NCBI GenBank assembly: GCA_003991915.1
Contig: RQTK01000345.1
Span: 219,662 to 283,661 of the forward strand
DNA: 64,000 bases
Source of the DNA: Elysia chlorotica
Lineage: Eukaryota; Mollusca; Gastropoda; Plakobranchidae
Direction: 5' to 3'
Part shown: piece after piece, positions 14,173-26,471 of the stretch
How positions within the stretch are numbered: position 1 is the stretch's first letter
Layout of the letters: every line of letters starts with the position of its first letter
Translations under genes and position numbers: made by a program
Notes under the pieces: model-generated
Databases searched by the model: none
Told to the model about the DNA's origin: nothing
Seen by the model: the letters and a program-made list of their open reading frames with translations, nothing else

Positions 14173-14645
14173 TTGTCGACACATACAAATATCTTGGCCT
14201 CACCATTAATTGTAAACTTTCTTGAAATCCTGATAAACAAAGCTAATCAAAGACTGCATTTTTAAGGACATTAAAGTCTTTCAATGTCGACTACAATATT
14301 ATGAAAACTTGTTGTCTCCTGTACCCCAAGTTTAACATCTTTTGGAATTACATGTTTTGGAGAAAACCTTTCAAAAACCCATCCTCAAAGAGTTGACAAA
14401 ATAAGAAAGAAAACTTCCCAAATTATTAGCTGTGAACTAACCCATTTCAAAGACATGTATGTTCTACAAGTAATGAATAAAGTTAAATGTATAAACTATA
14501 ACATCAGCCATAAACCAGCCTCTTCATAGTGAATATGAAACATCACAAAGAAGTAGAAGATCAATACCAAAAAGGGCCAGAGCAGAAAGATATAAAAACC
14601 CGTTTGTACCAGCATCCACCAGATTGCTGCGAAATTACCATACTT
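14173..14645 (+). mobile_element. Non-LTR retrotransposon 3' ORF fragment
   Basis: The plus strand reads VVDTYKYLGLTINCKLS, a stop in place of the expected Trp, FLRTLKSFNVDY, then after frame breaks RVDKIRKKTSQIISCELTHF and PLHSEYETS, and finally RARAERYKNPFVPASTRLL. YKYLG, FLR.LKSF.VD and the closing R.NRYKNSFVP..IRLL pattern belong to the C-terminal region of LINE reverse-transcriptase proteins common in fish and invertebrates. At least one nonsense change and several frameshifts are present. A tRNA-like SINE follows within 30 bases. Confidence 0.75.
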
Positions 14646-14667
14646 AGAAAGAGAGAGAGGGGGAGGA

Positions 14668-14800
14668 CGAACTGGCTCAAGTGGTGGAGCGTTGTCTCCG
14701 GGTCAGGAGGTCCGCGGTTCGGGTCCCATGGTGGGGAGATTTGTTGGTCCAATTTCGTACCCTGTATCCCCGTCCTGTTTTGTTGTTGTGTTTAAGCAAA
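14668..14800 (+). mobile_element. tRNA-derived SINE (ACTGGCTCAAGTGG family)
   Basis: The A-box region ACTGGCTCAAGTGGTGGAGC starts at 14671 and the B-box GGTTCGGGTCC at 14716-14726. It is followed by TTGGTCCAATTTCGTACCCT. The element at 18023 has a closely similar head and the tail TTTGTCCAATTTGGTTCCCT, so both belong to one family. Confidence 0.7.
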
Positions 14801-16649
14801 ACTACGATTTCAAAATATAATTTAAAATTGATATAAAATATGAACAAAATGTTTTTTTCTTAAGAAATAAAAAATACACGCATAATTTAGCTAATTTATT
14901 TATAAACTTAACCCTTTCACTATTTTTATAAGTAATAAAGATTATCTTCAAATGTAATTTATAAAATGATAGTTGCTTTTTTTTTTCAAATGTAAAAATA
15001 CATGATTGTAAAACAGAAAAGGGGAGAAACATTTCTCTACACTAGGTGTAATATTTTTCGAGTTAAGTGTGATATTAAAAAAGTCATAAAATGTACTACA
15101 TTCAGGTTAATTTGAAATGTAATCAAATAAATTCAGTATACCACTGGGCCGTGATTTGCGCATAAGTCCAAGTCGCTACTTTTGAGATAATCAATAAAAA
15201 CTTTTTTATTTCCACATTTTTGCAAAGTATTCGGAACAAGTTTCTTATAAGATACTGCAAAAACCTAATAGTCCATTTTTAACCTAAAGTTTTAATTAGA
15301 TATATCTTATATTCACCTTAACAGCCATATGAAGCTTGATTTTGGTGTAAGTCTCAACTTATGCCATAATTCTAGCACAATGGCGCTATTTTGAAAAGGT
15401 GCTTTCTCCAATCGATGCCTTATCAATGCTATTTAAAAATAGCTCCAGGCGTTTTATTCATGTCAACAAGTTTGGAGACATGTTTAGACGCCGCTGTTAG
15501 AAAAAGGGAAACTAGGATCACACGTGATAGGGTGAAAATTACCAAGACAGATAAACAAACATCACGATCATACGTGGTATTGGAAAGGTGGACAATAAAG
15601 ATAATCAAATATTTGCCCTGTGTGTGAATTAAAGGGGATACAGAATGATGGGTAAGGAAACATAAGCATAAAATTATGCGTAACTTAGAAAACAATGATA
15701 AAACATAAATTACAGAGAAACAGACATTAGCAACATGCATAACTTAAAAGATATGTAAATTACAAATAGAGAAGAAAGCATTTACCACGTACATCATTAT
15801 TTAGAAACCATGGACAATACAAACACTGGCATCATGATAACATGGACAATACAAATAAGAGAAAAACTGACAGGTATTATACGATGGAGAAAACATAGAC
15901 ACTGCAGACTAATAGAGAAAGAAACATCACCTGGGTAAGACAAACATCACTAGTTCCCAGTTATGACGTAGATATGGAAACATCACTAGTTTACCGTCAT
16001 GGTGTAGGTAAGAAAAACATCACTAGTTTACAGCCATGATGAGAACGGATAACACAGCAACATCGGAATCACTGTTGATGACAGACTGCCCAAATCTCAC
16101 AGCGCTGATTTAAACAAACATGAAGGGGCTGAATTTCAATGTTCCTAGATATTATATAACGGCATTTTTATTGCAATTCTGAGCTGAGATCGACGAGAGC
16201 CCAAAGCGGATACCCCGGACTTGGCCAATCACATTGTACTGACACCGTTCCAACCAGTAGGGACAAACCAACTGGGCTCAAACACCATAACTTCTGTATC
16301 GGAACTCAACGCTCTTACATCAGCGCCACCACACTCGCTTTGATTGCAATCTACTGTTTCACTTTGTATGAACTCGGTGTGCTGAATGAGGTAACCCTTG
16401 TAATATCGAACCCCTTTTAATATCCATATGACGATTCAATCAGTTAATATTAAATCCCTTTTAATATCCAACTGGCTATTCAATCAGCTAACATTCAATC
16501 CCCTGTAAAACCCATATGACTATTCAATATGTGAACACTCTATCAAATAAATTCAAAGTCCCAATGTCTTCGGCGCTTGGTTTGCATTTCGAAAATGCTC
16601 TGTGTTTTTGACAAAATCACATCATGCTAGTATATCAAAACACATGCAA
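14801..16649. other. Intergenic, short local repeats
   Basis: No gene. ACATCACTAGTTTACCGTCA and ACATCACTAGTTTACAGCCA recur about 36 bases apart near 15972-16037, a short degenerate tandem repeat. A second one, AATCCCTTTTAATATCCA-type, lies at 16410-16530. Confidence 0.55.
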
Positions 16650-17130
16650 ATACTTTCGGTGTTGATAGGATTTCTGGTCACGTCATCTTCCCCTGATTTT
16701 GCTCAATATTCCATGTGGTCTTTTCTTGATATTTTGCCCTGGTGTGTTTAAACCAGTATCATTTTGAAGATGCCTTTGTCTTTTTTCCTAATAATGTGAC
16801 CAACCCATTTCAAATCTGCTTTCAATTCACAACTATAAACTGCTCTGTTCATCATAGCCTCATTCCTGGTCGTATCTGCCCAACGTAATCTAAGAGTCGT
16901 GCATAGATACTCGTTGATGGTAAGCTGTATTCAGCTCAACACACGGACAGTGTGGGAACACATCTTCTGTGTTTCATATTAATACAACATAATACGCTTG
17001 AAGTTTGAGTTAAACAAATGAAGTTTTGCTGGTAGCGTGATATCTTCTGTTCTCCACAACTTATTCAATGTAGTGAAATATGTCTGGACCTTTCCACTTT
17101 CCAATCTTGCTTTTCTTTCATAAGTTTAAA
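16650..17130 (-). mobile_element. Non-LTR retrotransposon C-terminal fragment
   Basis: Minus-strand pieces: LNKLWRTEDITLPAKLHLFN with SNFKRIMLY, then LRLRWADTTRNEAMMNRA (16898-16851 region) and LKWVGHIIRKKDKGI (16813-16783 region). The order W....ISL.TKLRIFNSNVKS.LLYG.ETW, LR.RW.D...NEEL and W.GH.LRK is the standard C-terminus of a widespread LINE family. Stops interrupt it, including the TAA where YGCETW would be expected. No RT catalytic domain was recognised upstream on this strand. Confidence 0.72.
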
Positions 17131-17593
17131 AAATATAATATCTCAACAGCTTCATGAGCAGATCTGTCTTAATTTTAAAACCCAGAACTGTAATAATATT
17201 CAGAACCATTTAAGAGTTTTGAGTGTTGATATGGCTCTTTTTGCAGTGAGAAAAATCATAACCTATAGCTTGTATTTTCGGATGGTCTGATAAAGAATGT
17301 CTAGTTTTTCCTTCTATTTAGGATGCAACATCGCATTATTTGGAGTTACAAGGAATTCACTTACCTGGTTCTGTTAGGGGGTCGTTTTACTATCATTAAG
17401 ATTTGTCTAGTACTGGTGTAACGTTTGTCAATTCAGCCATTCATTCCTCAAGTCCTTCTGTGTGTTTTAATTTTGGGGATTTTTCTATAATAGCGTTTTC
17501 TTCACGTGAGGCGTACCTTATGGAGAAGTTTGTTCCCCTTTTTTCTTCGTTCCTTCAAAACATTTGATGTAGAATCTATCGCTGTTTAAAAAT

Positions 17594-17689
17594 CTGAAAC
17601 AGCAGGGCAGGTATCCCTTCACTGTCTCGTGTGTGGCAGAAGTTGTCATACATAAATCTTGGGGGGCGGATGCAATAATTATATCCTAT
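17594..17689 (+). repeat. Solo SINE tail, copy of 18176-18263
   Basis: This runs from CTGAAACAGCAGGGCAGG through CCCTTCACTGTCTCGTGTGT to GCGGATGCAATAATTATATC. It is nearly identical to the tail of the SINE 580 bases downstream, apart from a few substitutions and a short indel. It lacks the tRNA-like head, so it is a 5'-truncated copy, and it is followed by a CT array. Confidence 0.75.
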
Positions 17690-18021
17690 ACTCTCTCTCT
17701 CTCTCTCCCCCCTCTCTTTTCCTTTTGTCTATAGCTGTCAGTTGGTGCTATGTGCGTGACCATTAAGCTACTCTTTTCACTTGTAGGTCTAGAACGTACA
17801 CCTTCAACTATTATCTATCTCCCACTCCTTGTGGGTTAAATTAGTTGGTTGAAAAATACCCACTATCGACTTTACCCTTTGTATGCCCCTCTAACACAGA
17901 TTGAGACGGCGTTTTAGCTTTTTGTTTTACAAAATTGCTTTTCTGGAAGGAGCACCAATCAATTTATTGTTTTCGAGTATCTATTTTAAACTGTAGGCCT
18001 ATTGTTTCTGTGCATAATACA

Positions 18022-18265
18022 GAACTGGCTCAAATGGTAGAGCGTTGGTCTCCCAATTGGAATCTCCCCGGTTCGAAACACATATTTGGTCGATTCGAAA
18101 TACATATTTGGTCATATTTGGTTTGTCCAATTTGGTTCCCTACTAGCTGTGTCGCTGTCAGTAAACTGTGACCGACTGAAACAGCAGTGCAGGTATCCCT
18201 TCACTGTCTCGTGTGTGGCAAAAATTGGCATCTTGGGGGGCGGATGCAATAATTATATCCTATTA
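18022..18265 (+). mobile_element. tRNA-derived SINE, longer copy
   Basis: The head is AACTGGCTCAAATGGTAGAG (from 18023) with the B-box GGTTCGAAAC (18070-18079). The body carries an internal direct duplication of ATACATATTTGGTC-like sequence (about 18079-18122) and TTTGTCCAATTTGGTTCCCT. The tail, CTGAAACAGCAGTGCAGG to ATTATATCCTA (18176-18263), recurs at 17594-17689. Confidence 0.72.
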
Positions 18266-18809
18266 TGGTGCTGACGCTGGATGTTAAGCAACAAACTGTG
18301 TATAAAGAGGTGTCGTTATTCAGGCGTGGCTGCAGATTGTAGAGAAGTATATAGTCTTAAACTAATTGTTTAAAAATGTCTGTATGATATTCAGTAACGA
18401 AATATGTAGTTCCAGAGCATATGTATGTAAATGTACACTTTTAAAAAACATTCTAGTCCTTGGTTGATTTTAGCAACTTCTGGATTGTCTACTGCCACCG
18501 CTGATGTCTCGTTTAATATTCCATTTGTCATTAATAGGCTTAGAATCTTTAATAGCATGAATTGTATTACGTCTCACGTCCTTTGTACTTCAAAGTGCCC
18601 ACTGATCCAACATTTTGATTAATGGTATTATAATTGTATTATCAATGAATACTTGTAACAAAACATGCATATTACTATGTTATCACTGCATGAGCTTACC
18701 AGGTGATATTTTGCATGCCTGATCAGTTTCAAAATCGGAGACTATTTAACACACATATTTAAAAAAGTGGATGTGTCCACTATGTTTGTCTAAGTGGCAA
18801 ATTTCAATA

Positions 18810-18810
<1 letters not shown>

Positions 18811-18892
<82 letters not shown>

Positions 18893-18904
18893 CTAGTAGT
18901 AGTA
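18811..18904. repeat. TAG trinucleotide array bordering the gap
   Basis: About 31 units of TAG, with one interruption (TAC) near the right end. The true length is unknown because it runs into the gap. Confidence 0.97.
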
Positions 18905-19324
18905 NNNNNNNNNNNNNNNNNNNNNNNNNNNNNNNNNNNNNNNNNNNNNNNNNNNNNNNNNNNNNNNNNNNNNNNNNNNNNNNNNNNNNNNNNNNNNNNN
19001 NNNNNNNNNNNNNNNNNNNNNNNNNNNNNNNNNNNNNNNNNNNNNNNNNNNNNNNNNNNNNNNNNNNNNNNNNNNNNNNNNNNNNNNNNNNNNNNNNNNN
19101 NNNNNNNNNNNNNNNNNNNNNNNNNNNNNNNNNNNNNNNNNNNNNNNNNNNNNNNNNNNNNNNNNNNNNNNNNNNNNNNNNNNNNNNNNNNNNNNNNNNN
19201 NNNNNNNNNNNNNNNNNNNNNNNNNNNNNNNNNNNNNNNNNNNNNNNNNNNNNNNNNNNNNNNNNNNNNNNNNNNNNNNNNNNNNNNNNNNNNNNNNNNN
19301 NNNNNNNNNNNNNNNNNNNNNNNN
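18905..19324. other. Assembly gap (420 N)
   Basis: An unbroken run of N starts directly after a TAG trinucleotide array, which probably caused the assembly break. Frames running through it are artefacts. Confidence 0.99.
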
Positions 19325-19549
19325 CCAGAAAAATCTTTTCCCCATTACATTGAATCATTATGTAACGTAGGGGTGTATGTCCCCCCCCCCCCCCTTTTTT
19401 TTAAATTTGACTTTTATAAATTCTTTTATATATAACCATGCTAACCACTATCTATGTTTGTTTTTTCCTTTTTTTTTCACGTTGAGTTCTGAATCTCTCT
19501 ATCTTTCTCGATCTCTCGATCTCTCTCTTTCTCTCCCACTCGTTCTCTC

Positions 19550-19559
19550 TCTCTATCTG

Positions 19560-19634
<75 letters not shown>

Positions 19635-19635
19635 G
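19550..19635. repeat. CTAT array
   Basis: About 20 CTAT units, preceded by CT-rich sequence from 19490. Confidence 0.95.
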
Positions 19636-20216
19636 TGTGTCTATCTCCTCCCCTCCCTCTAAGTATTTCATTCTTACTACTTCTTTATCCTTCTATCGCT
19701 TTCTAATGTTCGCTTGCTTTTTACTGCCTGCTTAAAACCGACACCTCCTTTATTTTCTCTGTTTCTCTATGTGTGCTTTTTATTTTGTCTACGTTCTATT
19801 TCTAGTATTCTTTGTACCTAGCTGCAAGAGAGATCAAGCTTGTATTCTGCATATGGAAAACTAAGACAGACTCTTGGCCATGCTTTTAAGCTATAATCGA
19901 TTTTTGTATTTTAATATTTTTTTCATCATCATCTCTTTTAGTTCCGGTTCGAGGACTCAGGGCATTAATTTTCCTTACGCAAATAGTTATACTGTCGCCA
20001 TTCGCCCATTCATCCATCTTTTTGCTACATCGATCGGTTCAACAAGCTCACCAGCAATCGATTCCTCCGCTTGGAAACATAATGCCTGCTTGTAGATTTG
20101 CTGATGGTTACACGAATAGAGGGGAACATATATCTCATATAGTGCACTGGAAAGATTAAACAGTGTCATACCATGATATTCAATACTTAAGATTTCTATT
20201 GGAAACTTACACTCAC

Positions 20217-20314
20217 CTGAGCAGTAGATCGAGCGCCCAGAGATCTGTTATCATCCGCGTCGTTGAAAATGGGGTCTTCGCTGTTCCTTTGTATGACAAA
20301 TCTGCCTTTGGGAT
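20217..20314 (-). CDS. Candidate orphan internal exon
   Basis: This 98-base segment on the minus strand has an acceptor TTGTAAATAG and a consensus donor CTCAG|GTGAGT. One frame stays open across it and reads (D)PKGRFVIQRNSEDPIFND then ADDNRSLGARSTAQ. The other two frames each contain a stop. The composition is protein-like and GC-richer than the flanks. I do not recognise the protein and found no neighbouring exon with matching phase. It is either a small exon of a long-intron gene or a chance frame. Confidence 0.4.
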
Positions 20315-20769
20315 CTATTTACAACAGTCTTAGGTTTAAAATATATGTACAGTATGTGGAAGAAAATCACAATTTAGATCAGAAAACAGTTTGTCTGAAG
20401 ATGTGTAGTATATAAACGTCTTATTCCTGTGTGATGGAAAGAATAAAAGATTAAACAATTGTGGTCCCAGTGGGTTCTTCCGTCTTGCGACACAGATATA
20501 TCGAGCGATGGCAATTGCTCTACGAAATAGTATCCTTTTGAATCTAGTACCAAAGGGGGACAGGAAAACTGTGAAGGATCATTTTTTAGAGGTAAAATAC
20601 GTGCAATTGGTAAAAAAAAATGGCGCCTGATTCTCTATTTACAGAAGAGGGAAAATGCTAATGGTAATCCACACAACTAATGGCTTTGAAGCCCACTGTG
20701 ATCTGAAATGTTGCTGGTTTATCTCTCCCTCTCTCCCACGTCTGTGTCTAAATTGATTCCGTGGAGAAG

Positions 20770-20897
20770 CGGATGGGCAGCTCAGCTCGTCTTGCAGAGT
20801 TGTCTCCTAGTCCTAGCACGGATCTCTGTCTCTATCTGGTTTAACATCAGCCCAGTGCTGGCCCGGCCTCGCAAGTCGAGCTGAGCTTGGTGGGGAC

Positions 20898-20990
<93 letters not shown>

Positions 20991-21240
20991 GCTCTCCTCC
21001 AGCCCCGCGCGCTCCGCCGTTGGGCTCCTGGTGTGATGGTGCCGGTTCCAGTGCCTGTCGCCGCATCGCCTGTGACGCTGGAGATGTGTTAGCATGGCCG
21101 TGGGCACGCAAGCAGCACTGGGGTGAGTAGTACGACGACACCATCACTGGGCCGAGTTCTATCGCGACCACCAGTGAGCTCCAACCGCACTCGGCTGCTG
21201 CTGCTGCTGCTGCTGCCTGGTGGAGAGATGCGTGTATGCC
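20770..21240. other. GC-rich island split by a CT array
   Basis: Unlike its surroundings this stretch is rich in G, C and CpG. It contains a long CT run (20899-20988) and a CTG run (about 21194-21216). On the plus strand ATGGCCGTGGGCACGCAAGC (from 21092) is followed closely by GGG|GTGAGTA, a good donor. It could be a promoter with a first exon on either strand, but nothing confirms transcription. Confidence 0.35.
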
Positions 21241-22319
21241 TTTGTACAAGAGGGTCAAGAAAATAGAGGGATACAGAAAGACAGACAATGAAAGAGGCAG
21301 AGAGAGAGAGACAGAGAGACAGAGAAACAGAGAGACAGAGAGACAGAGAGACAGAGGCAAAGAAAAGAGAGGAAGAGAAGGAGAGAGATGCATCAACAAG
21401 AAATGCAATGAAAAATGGAGAGGGGGGAATGAAATGCAAAAAGTGAACAAAAATATTTTAAATCATTTAAAACTAAAAAAAAAAAATATATTGCCATTTT
21501 GATTAAGTTAAAGAATATGGGGCTTAGGGTGTGGAGAAAAGGGCACAGAGGAACAAGATACGGTAGGAGTATAAAAATTGTTAAGGGAGAATAAAGGGAT
21601 TGGTGGAGGGAGGAAGTGTGAAATGATACATGGTAGTAGTCCATAGTTGGAAAGCTTAATATTCGACATGATATGGCGTGAGCAGCAGAAAACCAAGAAA
21701 AGGAGCACGGGACATAGTATATGGGGATGAATGCAAAAGAAATTGAATAAGACATTGAAGAATATATATATATAATAAAGACTGAAGAAAGTAAGAAAAT
21801 AATCAGTTTGTGATTATTTGTAGACTCGATTTCTTTGCAGGTAAAAAAAATAACAAAAAAGGCGGTTTGTTTCCAATTAAAAGCATGATTGATAATTCTA
21901 ATAAGTAGGTTGTCTTTTTATGGGGGGGGGGGGGTTAAATCTGGAAGTATTAAATCAATAAGAGCATTTTTTTCTGAAACATCCCGACTGAATGTAAATA
22001 ATGTTAAGCGAGGTAGGCACCGGGCGAAAGCTTATTGATTTTTCCATTTAAAAAGAAAATACAATTACTGCTTGCCCACGCGTACTGGGTAGTAAATGAT
22101 GAAATGTTTGCATTTAATTTAAAAGTTCAAACTATCGAGAGAAGTTGAAGGCCTAACATGTTAACTTAATTCGACATGCTCCACAGAAATGCCAATCTGT
22201 TATTTTTGTAAAGGTTTCCACCCTTGCTGCATAGGCCTTTAAGTGATAATAATCAATAGCAAAATGCAGCATTCGAGTCAGCATTTCTACACTGCTTGGT
22301 ATCGATCATACACGTCTCT

Positions 22320-22421
22320 CTTTATCTCTCCTTATCTCAATCTCCCTCAACTTGTCTCTACCGCTCCATCCTTTCCCTCTCCCCCCTCTCTCTCTCTGTC
22401 TGTCTCTCCCTCACTCTCTCC

Positions 22422-22465
<44 letters not shown>

Positions 22466-22470
22466 TTCGT
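22320..22470. repeat. CT-rich array
   Basis: Impure CT sequence containing a pure run at about 22428-22462. Confidence 0.92.
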
Positions 22471-22995
22471 TATCTCTTTCTCTCTTTTTTATCCTTTGCT
22501 ATTTTACTTTTTTATTTCTCTATCTTTGAACCCATCTATAAATTAACCATTTGTTTCTTTACTTTGTGTGTGTGTGTTTATTGAGAATCTTTTTTCTTCT
22601 CTTCTTCTCTCTTTCTGCGCCTCTTTGTGGTTGTCTCTTCCATCCCCTCTCAAACTCAACCTCTTCTTGACAAGACTCTCATGGGGATCACAAGACAAAA
22701 TCCTATTTACAGTAATAACATCTTATTCTTAAACGTGGCGATCGTTCATTGGCTGGTGGCTATTTCTCAAGCATTCATGGACATCGCCGATAAATGGAAC
22801 TAACCAGAGGGGCAACCCTCGCGTGGGACGGCTCTGGCCAATGTCTAAACGGCTGAGGATTGGAAATAGCCCGTCCCGCTGTAACGGGCTGACTTAAAAA
22901 TATATTTAGTGACAGTTAAAAGAGTAGGCTCTGAATAAAACAAATGGATGTTTTAAACGAATGTAGAATACTTTTGGAGTATGGCTGGCTGAGTG

Positions 22996-23158
<163 letters not shown>

Positions 23159-23159
23159 T

Positions 23160-26100
23160 TGATTGAAGGATGAGAATCCAAAGTTGAGGTACAGGTTATC
23201 ATGCCATTATAAACTAGTATTTAACTTTTCAGCCTGTAAATTTAACTGGAAAAATATTACCATGCCTTTTTACTTATAATTTAGGTAACAGAGGTGTCAA
23301 TTTCTTACATAGAAGTCGACCTGTCATCCTGGGCAATTTTGAACACGTAGAACCAGGTGCCTTGAGCTGATGAACCCGTTCTTTTCGACTCTTATTTGAA
23401 AAAAGACTAACGCACAATAAAACAATGATGGCGACAGTTAATATACTTTTGTGACGTATTAAGCAATTTCCCTGGTCGGAGAGGAAAGTGATCTCTTTAA
23501 GAATCCCAATAGTAATCATATAACTGAGGCAGATCCTAAAATAAGGCCTGGTAATTAAGCCACGCTTCCCCTCAGAGATGCTGCTTTGTGCACTACTGCC
23601 TTGGTCTATCACTTGATACTAATAGTGATCCAACCAGTAAGAAACAAAACACGCCTGATCAGGGATCGCACTCGTGAATTCCTGACTGCGCTCTGAATGC
23701 ACAGGAGCCGAATTGGCGCAGGTGGTAGTTAGTTGGTCTCAAAAAGCCTGAGATCGTCGGTTTGAAACCCACATAAGCAAAATTGTATTTTAGAGAGGAA
23801 ATCCTATTTAATGCGCCAAGTAATTTAATTGAAGTATTTTTGTGAGATACATTATGTCACCTTTTATTATATACCGGTACTAGTTTCTCAATAAGGAACT
23901 TTTTTTCTCTAATTTGCGCAGAGTGTATACCAGGAAGCTTCTTGATAAAATGGCATTATTGCTCTTTTAGAAAGTTTAATGAGGCTCCTGGATTAAAAAA
24001 TGTCGTCTATCGTCGAACTATATGTACAGCTCCCTTTTTTTCAACAGCATTGCAAAGTTCTATAAAGTGTATGTGATGTGAGTAAACCTCCTTACTCCAT
24101 TTGATGTGAAATCAGACAACTCAGGGTACCTTAGAGCTGGATGCTTTCAGAGTACCTGGACTGAGCAGTGGTATCATATTTACTGAAGCAACATAAGCTA
24201 ATGCATGTAAAAATTCACTTAATGCGCAGGGAAAGCTTTTTCTTCGGGACAGTGATGTTTGGACGAAAACAAACCATACTAATCGAACATTTTAAGAACA
24301 TCCGCTTGAATGTAACGGAACATGTGAGCAAAGATCAGATGCCGTCTCAGGTTATTTCTGAAGGATCATTATACTTACAATTAAAGAAGTGCATTTGAAA
24401 GATATTTTAGAAGTATGCATTATGAATTCATATTTTGACGAGGGACAAACTCTTTGCAGTTTTGTCTTTTATTATATTTACTAGTTCGAGTTAGCTCAGA
24501 AGCAAACATGAGATGGCGTGATTCATCACAGCCTCAACCTTTTCAAAGAAACTGTTTGCAGTATCTTTATTTCGTGATACTCGAGAGCAGAGTAAACTCA
24601 TATGTGATATCCCGAAACGATAATACATTATTTACATCCGCAGCAATCATTAAACCTCCACTTTCTTACGCTAACGTGACTCTTCTAGTTTCATTAACAT
24701 TGTCTATTCTAGCATGTCAATTAACTATTGATTATGCATTTGTCTGTGACTGCGGTGCACTCTCGACGCAAAAGACATGGCGATGTTTACCATAGCTAGC
24801 ATGTATTCCCAAATCTACTACAGAAATCTCAGCAGTTGCGTGCATGTCTCGGTGTGATAGGTGGTGACTTTATACAATTTTCAGTCACATGCTTTAACTC
24901 ATTTTCAACCTAACAGTCTGTTTGACATACTAAAATTCTTATTCTTTCTAAACAAAACAAAAAGTATAATTTTCTCATTGAAACAAATACAATTACGTGT
25001 ACTTTATCTAATTTAAAAACCTTAATAGGCACCAATTAATGATTATAATCGCAGTGGCTAGAGCAAAAAATATATGAGGACCAAGTACAAAAAGGTCTTT
25101 AAGTTTTTACCCGTGGTTGATTAACATGACTAACCATATCAATATATTTTTCAATCTTGGGGTATTTAAAAATTAAACTGCTTTTTCGGCGGTTCAAGTA
25201 AAACACAAAATAAAGATATCAAATAGCCAGAATGGAAGTCACTGATGGAGTCATACGAATACTTTTCCTCTTCTCTTTTTTGCAAGACTTCACCTTAATT
25301 TCAGTGAGCTTTCCTTTCAGGTTTTGGGAATAGAAAAAATAAAATGCAAATTTTAAAATGTAATGGATTTAAAACAAACGGAGACTAGTAAAAGACGAAT
25401 GAGAAAAGTCCACAAAACAAACACAGTTTGTATTTATACGCCTATTCAACCAAATTGCTCCTCCGATAATTCTCCTTCTTTTTCTCTTAATTTCAGCTCT
25501 CTCGCTCTCTCCCGCTCTAGCTCTTTCTCTCACATACACACACCATGTCTCTCTTGTTCTCTCTCACTCCCTAACTCTATCTCAATGTATGTCTTTCTGC
25601 CTGTTTGTATATCTGTTTATATTTATCTCTTTCTTTCTTTCTTTCTTTCTTTCCCTCTATCTCTTCATCTCGTATTCTCGCTGTGTTTCTATAAACCACG
25701 CTGCCCGAATTGGTTTGCTTCGATCGAATCGCCTGGAGAGGAAGAACAGACGAAAAAAAGCAAATAAATCAGAAAATTAATTTGCATTCTCACTAGAATT
25801 AATGTTGATCGCGGATTAAAAGAAAAACCCTGGAAGAAAGATATATCAATTATAAAATATCTGTCGTCTTCTATAACTGTTCTACACCAATTATAACTAC
25901 TTATTATGATATGCTCATAGTTACTAACTGCACACGTCATCACGAAGGTTTTGTCAATCTATTACTCATGATGTTCCATGTCAGCCAGATACTATTGTTA
26001 TAGTGAATTTTGAAGTATTACTGCAAGTTTCGAAGTATTTGACGTCTCCAAAGTTTTTATTTTTTACTTTTTCAATTGGAACCAGGTCTTGCATATCTAT

Positions 26101-26406
26101 TTACAAAAACTTTAAGTTTACCAGTAGTTTGTTAAAATGATATTTACTTGCTAATATTACATACGACATTGTGAGGAGTGTGTGCTAATTTGTTTGCTTG
26201 TTTGCTTCAATGATATCCGTGATGGAGCTATAAGTGTAAGTTGTTTTTAGTTTGTTTTTTTTTTTTTTTAAAGTCAGTTGGTAATTTTTAAAGCACTATA
26301 TGTTTTACCATTGATCAAATGTTAGTGTCTCTGGTACACAAAACTATACCTAATGAAAAAAATGCTGACAACAGTATTGTAAATGTCAGTAGGAGTGAAA
26401 AAAATG

Positions 26407-26411
<5 letters not shown>
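23160..26411. other. Mostly featureless intergenic DNA
   Basis: Open frames of 112-134 codons at 23274-23612 (minus), 24454-24795 (plus) and 25363-25767 (plus) show no recognised domain. The last is largely pyrimidine repeat. The SINE at 23708 is the only supported element. Confidence 0.5.
23708..23800 (+). mobile_element. tRNA-like SINE head
   Basis: AATTGGCGCAGGTGGTAGTT (from 23711) resembles an A-box and GGTTTGAAACC (23759-23769) a B-box. The acceptor stem does not close, so a functional tRNA is unlikely. Confidence 0.5.

Positions 26412-26471
<60 letters not shown>

Noticed and set aside
18794-19435. 213-codon poly-Val frame
   Set aside because: It runs through the TAG array and the N gap; the open length is an artefact.
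20782-21450. 222-codon frame with an Arg-Glu run
   Set aside because: Most of it is the CT array read on the minus strand. The unique ends are kept only as a possible promoter island.
24454-24795. 113-codon frame starting MQFCLLLYLLVRVSSEA, signal-peptide-like
   Set aside because: The hydrophobic start is suggestive, but the rest has no domain, no cysteine pattern and no neighbouring exon.
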